This document shows positions 25,423-34,368 of a stretch of DNA of 64,000 nt, piece after piece (the stretch's first letter is position 1; each line of letters begins with the position of its first letter). The notes below the pieces were generated by a model. The model was not told the origin of the DNA and made no database searches. It saw nothing but the letters and a program-made list of their open reading frames with translations. The stretch comes from UBA4742 sp963785815 (GTDB lineage Bacteria > Actinomycetota > Acidimicrobiia > Acidimicrobiales > Acidimicrobilacustridaceae). Made by a program: the position numbers and the translations under genes. Location: NCBI GenBank assembly GCA_963785815.1, contig CAWAWN010000001.1, positions 62,001-126,000 on the forward strand. The letters are read 5' to 3'.

Positions 25423-25581
25423 TTGTCAGCCAGGGAGTCGACGCGGCTCGACGCGACCCAGGTCCTCCTCGCGCTGCTGGTCGACCTCCTCGATCAGACC
25501 CGAGAGCTGCTGGATGAAGCGGTGATCGAGCTGCGCGAGCAGCTGGCGGACCCTCCGGCCCCGGGGGAGCCTTCAGTCTGA
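25423..25581 (+). CDS. Small hypothetical protein
   Basis: 52 residues from a TTG preceded by GAGGGGG at 5 bases. The sequence is a single predicted amphipathic helix (L-L-A-L-L-V-D-L-L-D-Q-T-R-E-L-L-D-E-A-V-I-E) with a Pro-rich tail. No family recognised. A GTG at 25375 would add 16 residues. It overlaps the end of the convergent gene at 25573 by 9 bases. Confidence 0.4.
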   Translation: MSARESTRLDATQVLLALLVDLLDQTRELLDEAVIELREQLADPPAPGEPSV

Positions 25582-26268
25582 CGAGGGCGGGGGAGGGGCT
25601 GTCGGTGTCGGCGGTGGCGGAGCCAGGGCGGCGAGCTCGCCCTCCAAGGTGGCGCGCAGCTGGTCGAGCCCGCCGGTGGCTCGGGCCACGGCGAAGTCGA
25701 TCCAGAAGCGGCACCACGGTTCGTGCTCGGCGTCGTAGGCGATGCCCGAGACCTTCTGCCGGTTGGACACCGACAGCATCGTCCAGTGGGCGTCGGCGGC
25801 GTGGGTGACGCTGATCAGCTTGGCCCACGCCCATTCGCGTGTCTGCTGGGAGCCGGCGAACACGGCTCGGGTGGTGGTCAGGGTGAAGGTGCCCACATCG
25901 ATCGCGGTCGGCTTCTCCACCCCCTGCACGAAGGTGCCGTGGGAGGCGCCGACGCGGTAGCGCATCGAGCGGGTGCCCGGGACGTGCACCGACACGCCCT
26001 GGCTGCGGCCCTCCCAGTGCCCGGGCCCCTTGCGGGGCTCGACCAGGGTGGCTCCTTCCAGCGTGGCCAGCATCCGCTCGTCGGCCTTGAGGATGATCGG
26101 GATCGGGTGGCCATCGGCCGCGGTGATGCCGTCGTAGGAGCGGGCGATGTCGAGGAACTGGGCCAACAGGGCGACCTCGTCCGCCGCGTGGGCCGGTTCG
26201 GAGCCGTGGTGGTGGTGGTGGAAGATCACGATGGTCGTCGCCGGTGGTCCGCGCCCATGGGACCACAC
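25573..26268 (-). CDS. Hypothetical protein with PH-like domain
   Basis: 231 residues. A natural five-histidine run follows V-I-F near residue 17. The second half (about 105-200) has the rhythm of bacterial PH-like domains: Y-R-V-G-A-S-H-G-T-F-V-Q-G, D-V-G-T-F-T-L-T-T-T-R-A-V-F-A-G-S, W-A-W-A-K-L-I-S-V-T-H. The C-terminus is Pro-rich. Function unknown; PH-like modules usually mediate protein or lipid contacts. TACGGT lies right before the GTG, suggesting a leaderless message. Divergent from the SRPBCC gene, about 50 bases away. Confidence 0.62.
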   Translation of the reverse strand: MWSHGRGPPATTIVIFHHHHHGSEPAHAADEVALLAQFLDIARSYDGITAADGHPIPIILKADERMLATLEGATLVEPRKGPGHWEGRSQGVSVHVPGTRSMRYRVGASHGTFVQGVEKPTAIDVGTFTLTTTRAVFAGSQQTREWAWAKLISVTHAADAHWTMLSVSNRQKVSGIAYDAEHEPWCRFWIDFAVARATGGLDQLRATLEGELAALAPPPPTPTAPPPPSSD

Positions 26269-26317
26269 CGTACCGGTCGGTTGCCGGTGCAGCCGCTGGG
26301 TGTGCTGTACTCGGTCG

Positions 26318-26776
26318 ATGGCTGATCAACTCGAGGTGTCCCGTGAGATCCAGGCGTCGCCCGAGGCGGTCTACGCCGCCATCTCGGACGTGACCCGCAT
26401 GGGGGAGTGGTCCGAGGAGTGCGTGCGCTGCGAGTGGCACGACGGGGTGGCGGGCGCCGCCGTGGGCGCCACCTTCGACGGCCACAACCGCAACGGCGAC
26501 AAGGAGTGGACCACCCAGGGTCGGATCATCGAGGCCGAGCCCGGACGCGCCTTCGCCTTCGAGTGCACGATGCACGACTTCCACTACTCGACCTGGGGCT
26601 ATCGCATCGAGCCGACGGCGGCGGGGTGCCGGGTGACCGAGTGGAGCGAGGACCTGCGCCCCGAATCGGCTCTCGAGTTCAGCAAGCAGGTCTCGGGCAT
26701 CGACGACCGCGGGGCCCGCAACCGCCAGACCATGGACAGCACCCTCGACCGGCTGGCGAAAGCTCTGGAGACCTGA
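26318..26776 (+). CDS. SRPBCC (START/Bet v1-like) family protein
   Basis: 152 residues. V-S-R-E-I-Q-A-S-P-E-A-V-Y-A-A-I-S-D-V-T-R-M-G-E-W-S is the classic start of polyketide-cyclase/dehydrase-like SRPBCC proteins, with G-x-x-F-x-G-x-N near 50 and a closing long helix. These small cytoplasmic proteins bind hydrophobic ligands; no ligand can be inferred. The ATG is preceded at 7 bases by a TAC-type -10 (TACTCG), again close to leaderless. Confidence 0.8.
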   Translation: MADQLEVSREIQASPEAVYAAISDVTRMGEWSEECVRCEWHDGVAGAAVGATFDGHNRNGDKEWTTQGRIIEAEPGRAFAFECTMHDFHYSTWGYRIEPTAAGCRVTEWSEDLRPESALEFSKQVSGIDDRGARNRQTMDSTLDRLAKALET

Positions 26777-26850
26777 CCCCGGGACGTGCCGTCGCGGGCC
26801 AGGGGAGGTCGTGGTGCCTTGCGTGCGAGCGACAGCTAGCGTGCCGCCGC

Positions 26851-27198
26851 ATGAGCGGCGGCGCGTGGCGGGACTCCAAGGCGGCTGACCTCCTCGGAAT
26901 GGGTCGTGGCCGGCTTCCCGGTTGGACCTACGCCTATCAAGGCGGCGTGTTCGGCGCGCTGCTCTCCGTCGTCTTCTTCGTCATCACCGCGGTCAACGGT
27001 CACCCGGCTCTCCTGTGCCTCGCCGTGGCCCCGCTTTCCATCGGCTTGGCCCTGTTCGCCTATCCCCGGTACCGGCCACGCGACGCAGGACGAGTTCGGC
27101 AGAGGCGTCGCCCGACGGAGGCTGAAGTGGCTGCTTCGCGTGCCAGCAAGATGGCTGCGAGAAGGAGTTCGGGGCCGCGGCAGCGTCCTGCGAGATGA
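26851..27198 (+). CDS. Small membrane protein of unknown function
   Basis: 115 residues with two hydrophobic helices (about 33-50 and 53-68) and a basic Arg/Lys-rich C-terminal tail of about 45 residues, likely cytoplasmic. TAGCGT ends 8 bases before the ATG, the same -10/start arrangement as established genes in this window, which supports it being real. No family recognised. Confidence 0.5.
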   Translation: MSGGAWRDSKAADLLGMGRGRLPGWTYAYQGGVFGALLSVVFFVITAVNGHPALLCLAVAPLSIGLALFAYPRYRPRDAGRVRQRRRPTEAEVAASRASKMAARRSSGPRQRPAR

Positions 27199-27273
27199 GG
27201 GGGCCGGGCTGCGTCGATGGGTGACGGGTGAAAGGCAAGAGGTCGTGCCCATGAGCTGTGGAGGCAGCTGGCG

Positions 27274-27459
27274 GTGGCGTTCGTCGGGTTCGTGTTCATG
27301 GGGCTCGGGCTGGTCGGTGCACTCGCGTCGGCGGTCAACCGGCGGTCGAAGCGGCCACCCTCGCCGCTTCATTTCGATGTGTCGTGGCGATCGTGGACGT
27401 GGTTCTTCATCGCGGTTGCGGCGCTCGGCTTGGTGCTGGTCACGGCGGCGTTCTTGTGA
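27274..27459 (+). CDS. Very small two-helix membrane protein
   Basis: 61 residues. Hydrophobic helices at about 2-20 and 42-60 are separated by a short basic loop (N-R-R-S-K-R-P-P-S-P). GGAGG lies 9 bases before the GTG. It follows another small membrane protein by 75 bases, so the two may work together. No family recognised. Confidence 0.45.
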   Translation: MAFVGFVFMGLGLVGALASAVNRRSKRPPSPLHFDVSWRSWTWFFIAVAALGLVLVTAAFL

Positions 27460-27597
27460 CGCTGACCAGGGTGGGGTCGTCGTCGAGGGTGTCGACGGAC
27501 GGCTTGGACGAGGCGTAGCGCGAGGTTCTCGCGGACTCACCGCGGACCGGGCCGCTTTCTCGAGACCACCGCCGAGACCGCGATCCCTTATCGTGAT

Positions 27598-27675
27598 TGG
27601 TCGGGCTGGCGGGATTTGAACCCACGACCTTCGGTCCCCCAGACCGACGCGCTAACCAAGCTGCGCCACAGCCCG
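27598..27675 (-). tRNA. tRNA-Pro (anticodon GGG)
   Basis: The acceptor stem CGGGCTG pairs with CAGCCCG. The D-arm contains AGCTTGGTTAGC. The anticodon stem TCGGT/ACCGA encloses loop CTGGGGG with anticodon GGG. The T-arm has GGTTCAAAT. Discriminator A is followed by an encoded CCA (27600-27598). It lies 68 bases downstream of the M48 protease gene on the same strand. No integrase or attachment-site repeat is seen next to it. Confidence 0.95.
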
Positions 27676-27743
27676 TGAAGGAGCCACCTTACTCGCTCCC
27701 GACCGACCCTCCGACGCAGTTGCCCGACCGCCCACCGTGCGCG

Positions 27744-28766
27744 TCAGGGCAGGTCGAAGCCGTGGTCGTCGTCGTCGGGATCCGTCGCCGAGCCGCGTGA
27801 TTGGAGCCAGTCGTCGAGCTGGGCCAGCATCCGCTGGGCGCCCCCGGTGACCTGGTCGACCATGCCCAGGAAGCGCTCGCGGTAGTGGACCACCGCCGCC
27901 TCGAACTCGGCGGTGGGCGGCACCTCCTGGCCCCGCACCGGGTACACGCCCGAGCGCACCCGGTCGAAGTCCCCACCCTGCACCCACAAGATGAGCTCCC
28001 GCACCCGCCGCACCGCGAACGGGTGGGTCAGCCCGAACTCGAGCCACGCCCGACCCCAACGGGCGAACAGGTCCTCCTCGTCGTGGTAGTCGGTGGCCTG
28101 GGTGATGAAGGCGTCCACGCTCATGCCCTCGATGGCGCCACCCGCCAGGCGCATGAGCATGCGGCACGGCACCAGGGGATCCCCGGTCACCAACGCGCTG
28201 GCCCGGTCCGACGACAGCTCGGCCGCCCGCGCCCACTCCAGCAGCACCAGGTAGATGCCCCGGACCGGCAGCCCCACCAGCGGCTTGGGCATCGATCCGG
28301 CCAGGAACCGTCCCAGCAGCACCATGGCCGTCGTGTAGTAGACGTGGTCCGACAGCACGTGGCCCAGCTCGTGGGCCATCACCGCGTCGACCTCGTCGGG
28401 CGCATAGCTGGTCACCAGGCCCGAGGCCAGCACCACCATCGGCGTGTGGCTGCCCACGGTCATGGCGTTGGCCATGGGCGCCTGGGTCACGTACAGCGCG
28501 GGCACCGGGGCGAGGTCGAGGATGCGGGCGCACTCGCCGTAGCGGCCCCACAGGTCGGGCACCTGGTGCTCGCCGATGCGCACCGAGTCGCCGACCAGGA
28601 TCTGGCGCAACCGCCGCTCGTGGCTCAGGTCGGCCAGACGCTTGACCACCTTGTCCATCAGCGGGATGGAGCGCAGCGCCGAGGTGGCCGCCCGGTCGGC
28701 CGGGTGCTCGTACGCCTTGGCGCTGATGGCCTCGAACGCCGGGGTATCAGCCAGTGACGGGGTCAC
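27744..28766 (-). CDS. M48 family metalloprotease
   Basis: 340 residues. The zinc site H-E-L-G-H is near residue 131 within V-M-A-H-E-L-G-H-V-L-S-D-H, with a downstream E (S-S-D-R-A pattern near 190) as third ligand. Unlike HtpX it has no clear N-terminal membrane helices, only a hydrophobic stretch around 145-175. The C-terminus is acidic. Family members degrade membrane or misfolded proteins; the target is unknown. GTG start; divergent from lysS with about 60 bases between them. Confidence 0.85.
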   Translation of the reverse strand: MTPSLADTPAFEAISAKAYEHPADRAATSALRSIPLMDKVVKRLADLSHERRLRQILVGDSVRIGEHQVPDLWGRYGECARILDLAPVPALYVTQAPMANAMTVGSHTPMVVLASGLVTSYAPDEVDAVMAHELGHVLSDHVYYTTAMVLLGRFLAGSMPKPLVGLPVRGIYLVLLEWARAAELSSDRASALVTGDPLVPCRMLMRLAGGAIEGMSVDAFITQATDYHDEEDLFARWGRAWLEFGLTHPFAVRRVRELILWVQGGDFDRVRSGVYPVRGQEVPPTAEFEAAVVHYRERFLGMVDQVTGGAQRMLAQLDDWLQSRGSATDPDDDDHGFDLP

Positions 28767-28827
28767 GTCGGGAGCCTAGAGCGATGGCGCGATCGATCCA
28801 GGGCCACCCTGTAGCGTCGCGGTCCTG

Positions 28828-30429
28828 ATGAGCGACGATCCGTCCGCCTCGCCCGACGGCGACGACGGGCCCCAGGACGAGGCGGAGGATGCGGCGGCCG
28901 AAGCCTCCGCGGCCCGCGCCATCCGCCGCCAGCGCCTGGCCAAGGTGGCCGACCTGCGCGCCGGGGGAGTGGTGCCCTACCCACCCCGGTTCGACCGCGA
29001 TCGCACCCTGGGCGAGCTGCGCCGCCAGTTCGGCCACCTCGAGCCCGGGGCCGAGACCGACACCGCCGTGCGCGTGGCCGGCCGCCTCATGCTCAAGCGC
29101 GACCAGGGCAAGCTCATCTTCGCCACCCTGCGCGACCGCGAGGACGAGGTGCAGCTCTTCGTGTCGAAGTCGGTCATCGGCGACGACGCCTTCGCCGCCT
29201 TCGGCGACCTCGACCGGGGTGACTGGGTGGGCGCGGCCGGCACGGTCATGGCCACCCGCAAGGGCGAGCTGTCGGTGAAGCTGACCGGCTTCGAGCTGCT
29301 GTCCAAGGCCCTGCGCCCCCTGCCCGACAAGTGGAAGGGGCTGAGCGACGTCGACCGGCGCTACCGCCAGCGCTACGTCGACCTGGTGGTCAACGCCGAA
29401 GCCCGCCGCGTGCTCGAGGTGCGGGGCCGGGCGGTGGCCGCGCTGCGTCGCGCCCTCGACGACCAGGGCTACATCGAGGTCGAGACCCCGATGCTGAACC
29501 TGGTGCAGGGCGGCGCCACCGCACGCCCCTTCATCACCCACTACAACGCCCTCGATCTCGACACCTACCTGCGCATCGCCCTGGAGCTGCCGCTCAAGCG
29601 GCTCATCGTGGGCGGCATGGAGCGGGTCTTCGAGATCGGGCGCATCTTCCGCAACGAGGGCATCGACACCCGCCACAACCCCGAGTTCACCATGCTCGAG
29701 GCCTACGCCGCCTTCGACGACTACACCGACATGATGGTGCTGACCGAGAACCTCGTGGCCAGCGCGGCCCAGGCCGCCATCGGTCGCACCACCGTCGTGC
29801 TGCGCGGCGTCGAGATCGACCTGGCCCCGCCCTGGCGGCGCGCCACCATGACCGAACTGATCGCCGAGGAGCTGGGCGTGACCCTCCATGCGGGCATGCC
29901 CGTCGCCCAGGCCCGAGCCGTGCTCGACCAGCTCGGCCTGGGCTGGGAGGAGTCGTGGGGCGCCGGTCGGCTCACCCTCGAGGCCTACGACGAGCTGGTC
30001 GAGACCCGGGTCGACGGGCCGGTGATCGTCTACGACTACCCGCGTGAGACCTCGCCGCTGGCCAAGCCGCACCGCTCCGACCCGAACCTGGTCGAGCGCT
30101 TCGAGGTGATCGTGGCCGGCCGCGAGCTGGCCAACGCCTACAGCGAGCTCAACGACCCCGTCGAGCAGCTGGCCCGCTTCCGCCAGGAGGCCGAGGCCAA
30201 GGCCGCCGGCGACGCCGAGGCCAGCGACGTCGACCTCGACTACATCCGGGCCCTCGAGTACGGCATGCCCCCCGCCGGTGGCATGGGCATGGGCATCGAC
30301 CGGCTGACCATGGTGCTGGCCGAGGTGGACTCGATCCGCGAGGTCATCCTGTTCCCGACGTTGCGACCCGAGACCACCCTCACCGAGGACGACTTCCCGG
30401 GCCTGGGTGACGGCCCGCCCCCCGGCTGA
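28828..30429 (+). CDS. lysS: Lysyl-tRNA synthetase, class II
   Basis: 533 residues. After an acidic 30-residue N-extension come the OB-fold anticodon-binding domain (about 80-180), motif 1 (V-E-T-P-M-L), motif 2 (F-E-I-G-R-I-F-R-N-E-G...H-N-P-E-F-T) and motif 3 (G-M-G-M-G-I-D-R-L). It charges tRNA-Lys in the cytoplasm. TAGCGT ends 10 bases before the ATG. It is followed after 4 bases by an MprF-like gene; in Mycobacterium tuberculosis LysX the two activities are fused in one chain. Confidence 0.96.
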   Translation: MSDDPSASPDGDDGPQDEAEDAAAEASAARAIRRQRLAKVADLRAGGVVPYPPRFDRDRTLGELRRQFGHLEPGAETDTAVRVAGRLMLKRDQGKLIFATLRDREDEVQLFVSKSVIGDDAFAAFGDLDRGDWVGAAGTVMATRKGELSVKLTGFELLSKALRPLPDKWKGLSDVDRRYRQRYVDLVVNAEARRVLEVRGRAVAALRRALDDQGYIEVETPMLNLVQGGATARPFITHYNALDLDTYLRIALELPLKRLIVGGMERVFEIGRIFRNEGIDTRHNPEFTMLEAYAAFDDYTDMMVLTENLVASAAQAAIGRTTVVLRGVEIDLAPPWRRATMTELIAEELGVTLHAGMPVAQARAVLDQLGLGWEESWGAGRLTLEAYDELVETRVDGPVIVYDYPRETSPLAKPHRSDPNLVERFEVIVAGRELANAYSELNDPVEQLARFRQEAEAKAAGDAEASDVDLDYIRALEYGMPPAGGMGMGIDRLTMVLAEVDSIREVILFPTLRPETTLTEDDFPGLGDGPPPG

Positions 30430-30433
30430 ACCC

Positions 30434-32140
30434 ATGAGCCACCGTCCGCTGCGGGCGCGGATCATCGGCTGGCTGACCGCGCTGTCGGGCGCGCTGCTGG
30501 TGCTGTCCACCCTGCCCCGCGTCCCCGAGCGCCTGGCCAGCGCCTATCGCTACGTCCCGCTGCCGCTGCGGGTCAGCGGCCGGGTGGTGACCATGCTGGT
30601 CGGCCTGCTCCTGCTGTTCCTGGCCGGCCAGCTGGGGCGGCGCAAGCACCGGGCCTGGCAGGTGGCCGTGGTGCTGTTCACCGTCAACATCGTGGCCAAC
30701 CTGGCTCGTCTCGACCGGCCCCTGTCCGCCGGCTTGTCGGCGGCCATGTTGGTGCTCCTGCTCATCAGCCGCCGCGACTTCCAGGCCCCGCCCGACCCGC
30801 CGACCCTGTTCCAGTTCATCCGGTTCCTGCCCCTCTACTTCGGGGCCGTGTTCCTGTACGGGTTCGGCTTCATCTTCGCCCAGCGCAACCACGTGAACCC
30901 GCCCCCCACCATCGGGCGCACCCTCGATGCCATCCTCAGCGGGCTGGTCGGCGTTCCGGGCCCCTACGACTTCCACAGCGAGTTCATCGAACGCGCCTTC
31001 CGGGGCACCCTGCTGGCCGCCGGCCTGCTGGGCCTGATCATCGCCCTGGCCCTGCTGTTCCGCCCGATCGTGGCCCGACCCCAGCAGGAGGAGGGGGCCT
31101 GGGAGCACGCCAGCCGCCTGGTCCACGCCTACGGCACCGACACCCTGGCCTACTTCGCCCTGCGCGATGACAAGAGCTTCTTCTTCTCCTCCGACGGCGA
31201 GGCAATGATCGCCTACACCTACATCGGCCGCTACGCCCTGGCGTCGGGCGACCCCATCGGACGACCCGAGTCGATCGAGCTGGTCATCGACGAGTTCCTC
31301 GACATGTGTCGCAACCGCGCCTGGGGGGTGGCCTTCCTGGCCGTGTTGGAGAGCACGCGCGACCTCTACGTCGACCACGGCCTGCACACCTTCTACCTGG
31401 GTGACGAGGCCGTGGTGGATTGCCGGGGCTTCAGCCTCAAGGGCAAGAGGTGGAAGAGCATCCGACAGTCGGCCCAGCGCGTCGAGCGCACCTACCGCTT
31501 CGAGATGGTGACCGAGACCGACGCCTCGCCCGAGCTGATCCGTTCGCTCAACGACCTGAGCGCCAAGTGGCGGGGCAAGGCCCCCGAGCGGGGCTTCACC
31601 ATGACGCTCAGCCGCGACGTCGAGGGCGAGAACGCCGAGTTCCGCCTGTGCGTGGCCCTCGACGAGCAGGACCAGGCGGGTGGCTTCCTGCGCATCGTGC
31701 CGGTGTACGGGGACGCACCGGGCTACACGCTCGACCTCATGCGCCGCGACCCCGACACGCCCAACGGCATGACCGAGTTCCTGCTCACCCGCACGATCAT
31801 GGCGCTCGACGCCGAGGGGCTCGAGCGGTTGTCGATGAACTTCGCGGCCTGGGGCCGCCTGTTCTACGAGGACATCCACTACTCGCTGAGCCAGCGGCTG
31901 GCCAAGCAGGTCCTGGAGCTGTTCAACCCCTTCTACCAGATCAAGTCGCTCAAGGCCTTCAACCAGCGGTTCTACCCGACCTGGGTGCCCCGGGTCATCG
32001 TCTACGACGACGTCCGGGCCCTGCCCCGGGTGGGGTTGCTCTACGGCGGCGTCGAGGGGTTCATGAGCATCCCGGTGATCGGCAAGTACTTCCTGCCCCG
32101 CACCGTCGCCCACGTGAAGCCGCCGCGCCCGTCATCCTGA
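30434..32140 (+). CDS. MprF/LysX-like aminoacyl-phosphatidylglycerol synthase (DUF2156)
   Basis: 568 residues. About six transmembrane helices (to about residue 215) are followed by a cytoplasmic DUF2156 double-GNAT domain, recognised from the G-D-P-I-G...F-L-D-M-C-R-N-R-A-W-G-V-A-F-L-A-V region, D-C-R-G-F-S-L-K-G-K-R-W-K-S-I-R and a C-terminal N-P-F-Y-Q-I-K-S-L-K-A-F-N-Q-R-F-Y-P-x-W. The family transfers an amino acid from aminoacyl-tRNA to phosphatidylglycerol, reducing surface negative charge; the adjacent lysS suggests lysine. Fewer helices than full-length MprF. Confidence 0.88.
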   Translation: MSHRPLRARIIGWLTALSGALLVLSTLPRVPERLASAYRYVPLPLRVSGRVVTMLVGLLLLFLAGQLGRRKHRAWQVAVVLFTVNIVANLARLDRPLSAGLSAAMLVLLLISRRDFQAPPDPPTLFQFIRFLPLYFGAVFLYGFGFIFAQRNHVNPPPTIGRTLDAILSGLVGVPGPYDFHSEFIERAFRGTLLAAGLLGLIIALALLFRPIVARPQQEEGAWEHASRLVHAYGTDTLAYFALRDDKSFFFSSDGEAMIAYTYIGRYALASGDPIGRPESIELVIDEFLDMCRNRAWGVAFLAVLESTRDLYVDHGLHTFYLGDEAVVDCRGFSLKGKRWKSIRQSAQRVERTYRFEMVTETDASPELIRSLNDLSAKWRGKAPERGFTMTLSRDVEGENAEFRLCVALDEQDQAGGFLRIVPVYGDAPGYTLDLMRRDPDTPNGMTEFLLTRTIMALDAEGLERLSMNFAAWGRLFYEDIHYSLSQRLAKQVLELFNPFYQIKSLKAFNQRFYPTWVPRVIVYDDVRALPRVGLLYGGVEGFMSIPVIGKYFLPRTVAHVKPPRPSS

Positions 32141-32161
32141 CGCAGAAGTAGCGTTGCGAAG

Positions 32162-32863
32162 ATGTGCGGTCGCTTCGTCTCTGCGTCCCCGCCCGACGAG
32201 ATCGCGCGCTACTTCGACGCGGTCGACGACGGCGAGCACGCGACCGAGCCCAACTACAATGTGGCGCCGACCCAGGACGTCTACGCCGTCCTGGTCGACG
32301 GGGGAGTTCGACGGCTCGAGAGGCTGCACTGGGGACTGGTGCCGCGCTGGGCCAAGGATCCGAAGGTGGGCAACCGGATGATCAACGCCCGATCCGAGAC
32401 CCTCGCCACCAAGGGAGCGTTCAAGCCCGCCCTGGCCAAGCGCCGCTGCATCATCCCGGCCGACGGGTTCTACGAGTGGAAGGTGGTGCCGGGCCAGAAG
32501 GCCAAGCAGCCCATGTACATCCACCGCCCCGACGGCGAGCCCATGGCCTTCGCCGGCCTGTGGGAGGTGTGGCGCAGCCCCGGCGGTGAGGGGGAGCTGC
32601 ACTCGTGCACCATCATCACCGGGGCGGCCAACGAGAAGATGCGCCCGGTGCACGACCGCATGCCCATCATGTTGCCGCCCGACACCTGGCAGACCTGGCT
32701 CGACCCGGCGGTCGACGACCTCGACCTGCTGGGCCGGTTCCTGGTGCCGGCCCCCCCTGAGCTCATCGAGCTGCGTCCGGTCAGCACCGAGGTCAACAAC
32801 GTGCGCCACCAGGGACCCCAGCTGCTCGACGAGGTCGAGGTCGAGCAGGTCGGGACAGATTGA
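32162..32863 (+). CDS. SRAP (YedK/HMCES-type) abasic-site protein
   Basis: 233 residues. M-C-G-R-F places the catalytic Cys at position 2; N-Y-N-V-A-P-T, I-N-A-R-S-E-T, G-F-Y-E-W and V-H-D-R-M-P are the conserved SRAP motifs. The family crosslinks to abasic sites in single-stranded DNA and protects them during replication. TAGCGT ends 7 bases before the ATG, so the message is probably leaderless and Cys2 is fixed. No SOS box is seen upstream. Its stop overlaps the next start as TTGA. Confidence 0.93.
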   Translation: MCGRFVSASPPDEIARYFDAVDDGEHATEPNYNVAPTQDVYAVLVDGGVRRLERLHWGLVPRWAKDPKVGNRMINARSETLATKGAFKPALAKRRCIIPADGFYEWKVVPGQKAKQPMYIHRPDGEPMAFAGLWEVWRSPGGEGELHSCTIITGAANEKMRPVHDRMPIMLPPDTWQTWLDPAVDDLDLLGRFLVPAPPELIELRPVSTEVNNVRHQGPQLLDEVEVEQVGTD

Positions 32864-34347
32864 CCCTGACCTTCCGCCGACGGGCGGACAACCTCATCCT
32901 GCGTTGGCAGGGCAGGCTGGACAGCCCGGCCTCGGACCGGGTGCTGCCGTGGTCGGTGGCGGCCGTGCTGTTCGTGGTGCTGGCCCTGCTGTCGCTGGCC
33001 CAGGCCCGGTCGTTGATCGGGGCGCCAGACCTGGCCGCCTACACGCAGGCGTCGTGGCTGATCCGCCACGGCCACGACCCGGTCACCACCGTCACCAGCG
33101 GCACCAACGTGTTCTCCCAGCAGGGCGCGTTCGCCTTCTGGCCCATCGCCGAGCTGAGCCGGACGATCCCGGCCATCCCGCTGCTGCTCACCATCCAGTC
33201 CCTGGCTCTGGCCCTGACGGTGGTGCCCCTGTGGCGGGTGGCCCGACGGCTGGCCAACCTGCGGGCCGGCTCGGCGCTCATCGTGCTGCTGGTCTTCGCC
33301 GTCTACCCGATCGTCCAGACGCTCAACCTCGACGGGTTCCACCCCGAGACGGTGGCACTGCCCTTCCTGGTCGGCGCCGCCTACTTCGGCCTGTCCGAGC
33401 ACTGGCGCCGCTTCGCCCTGTGCGCGGTGATCGCCGTGGCGTGCCGGGCCGACCTGGGTCTGGCCATCGCCGGGCTGGGCGTCCTGCTGATGGTCCAGGG
33501 CTATCGGCGGCGCGGTGCCATCACCGCCGTGGCCGGGGCGGTGTGGGCCCTCGGCTTCCTGTTCGTGCTCCAACCCCACATCGGCCATGCCGGCGTGACC
33601 CAGCTGGCCGCCTACTCCGCCTACGGCCACTCGCCCGGCGCGGTGGCGTGGGGCATGGTGCGCGACCCGGCCCGGCTGCTGGGCAACATGTTCGACCAGG
33701 ACAACTTCCGGCTGCTGGTCTACCTGTTCGCGCCGGTGCTCTTCCTTCCCTTCCTCTCGCCGCGCTACCTGCTGCCCGTGGTGCCCCTCCAGCTCGTCTA
33801 CCTGGCCGGCGACGTGTCGCCCGCCACGCGCTACGGGCCACAGGCCGTGGCCATCACCGCCTTCATCTTCCTGGCCACGCCGATGGGGCTGGCCCGGCTG
33901 GGTAGGCGCAGCGTCGAGAAGGTGACCGTCGACCGACGGGTGCTCATCACCGTGCTGCTGGCCTGCCTGTCGTTCTACGTGCTCATCGCACCGAGCACGC
34001 CCTATCGCACGCCGTGGGACTGGGGCGGTCGAGACGCCGCCGACGGTGCCCGGCTCGAGGCCCGCGACTCGGTCTCGGCCACCTCCTCGGTGCGGGCCAG
34101 CTCGTCGCTGCTGATGCTGCTGGCCCAGCGCCAGACGCTCTACGCGCTCGACACCCACAGCCTGGGCGACCCGACCAAGGCCGCGGCCCAGGCCACTCGT
34201 GGGGTGGACGTGATCATGGTCGACCGCCACGACCTGGGATCGGCCACCGCAGCCCAGGAGGCCGCCTTCGAGGTGGCGGTGGCCAAGGAGGGCTTCACCA
34301 AGCGCTCCGACGACCTGGGCATCGTGGTGCTGGCGCGCCATCGCTGA
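32860..34347 (+). CDS. DUF2079 membrane protein
   Basis: 495 residues with about 9-10 transmembrane helices, a first outer loop with A-P-D-L-A-A-Y-T-Q, and the hallmark N-L-D-G-F-H-P-E-T between helices. DUF2079 proteins are distantly related to PMT/GT39 membrane glycosyltransferases, with acidic loop residues as likely catalytic positions; the reaction is unproven. A C-terminal soluble Rossmann-like domain (about 400-495) faces outside. TTG start overlapping the SRAP stop. Confidence 0.8.
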   Translation: MTLTFRRRADNLILRWQGRLDSPASDRVLPWSVAAVLFVVLALLSLAQARSLIGAPDLAAYTQASWLIRHGHDPVTTVTSGTNVFSQQGAFAFWPIAELSRTIPAIPLLLTIQSLALALTVVPLWRVARRLANLRAGSALIVLLVFAVYPIVQTLNLDGFHPETVALPFLVGAAYFGLSEHWRRFALCAVIAVACRADLGLAIAGLGVLLMVQGYRRRGAITAVAGAVWALGFLFVLQPHIGHAGVTQLAAYSAYGHSPGAVAWGMVRDPARLLGNMFDQDNFRLLVYLFAPVLFLPFLSPRYLLPVVPLQLVYLAGDVSPATRYGPQAVAITAFIFLATPMGLARLGRRSVEKVTVDRRVLITVLLACLSFYVLIAPSTPYRTPWDWGGRDAADGARLEARDSVSATSSVRASSSLLMLLAQRQTLYALDTHSLGDPTKAAAQATRGVDVIMVDRHDLGSATAAQEAAFEVAVAKEGFTKRSDDLGIVVLARHR

Positions 34348-34368
34348 CGCACCGACGCCGCAGGTCGG

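Noticed and set aside
26205..26225. His-tag or vector contamination from a run of five His codons
   Set aside because: The run lies inside a natural-looking gene with no vector sequence around it.
27440..27625. Open frame starting inside the tRNA-Pro
   Set aside because: Its first codons are the T-arm and 3' end of the tRNA; composition is not coding.
27598..28800. Genomic island at the tRNA-Pro gene
   Set aside because: No integrase, transposase or repeat of the tRNA 3' end is visible nearby.
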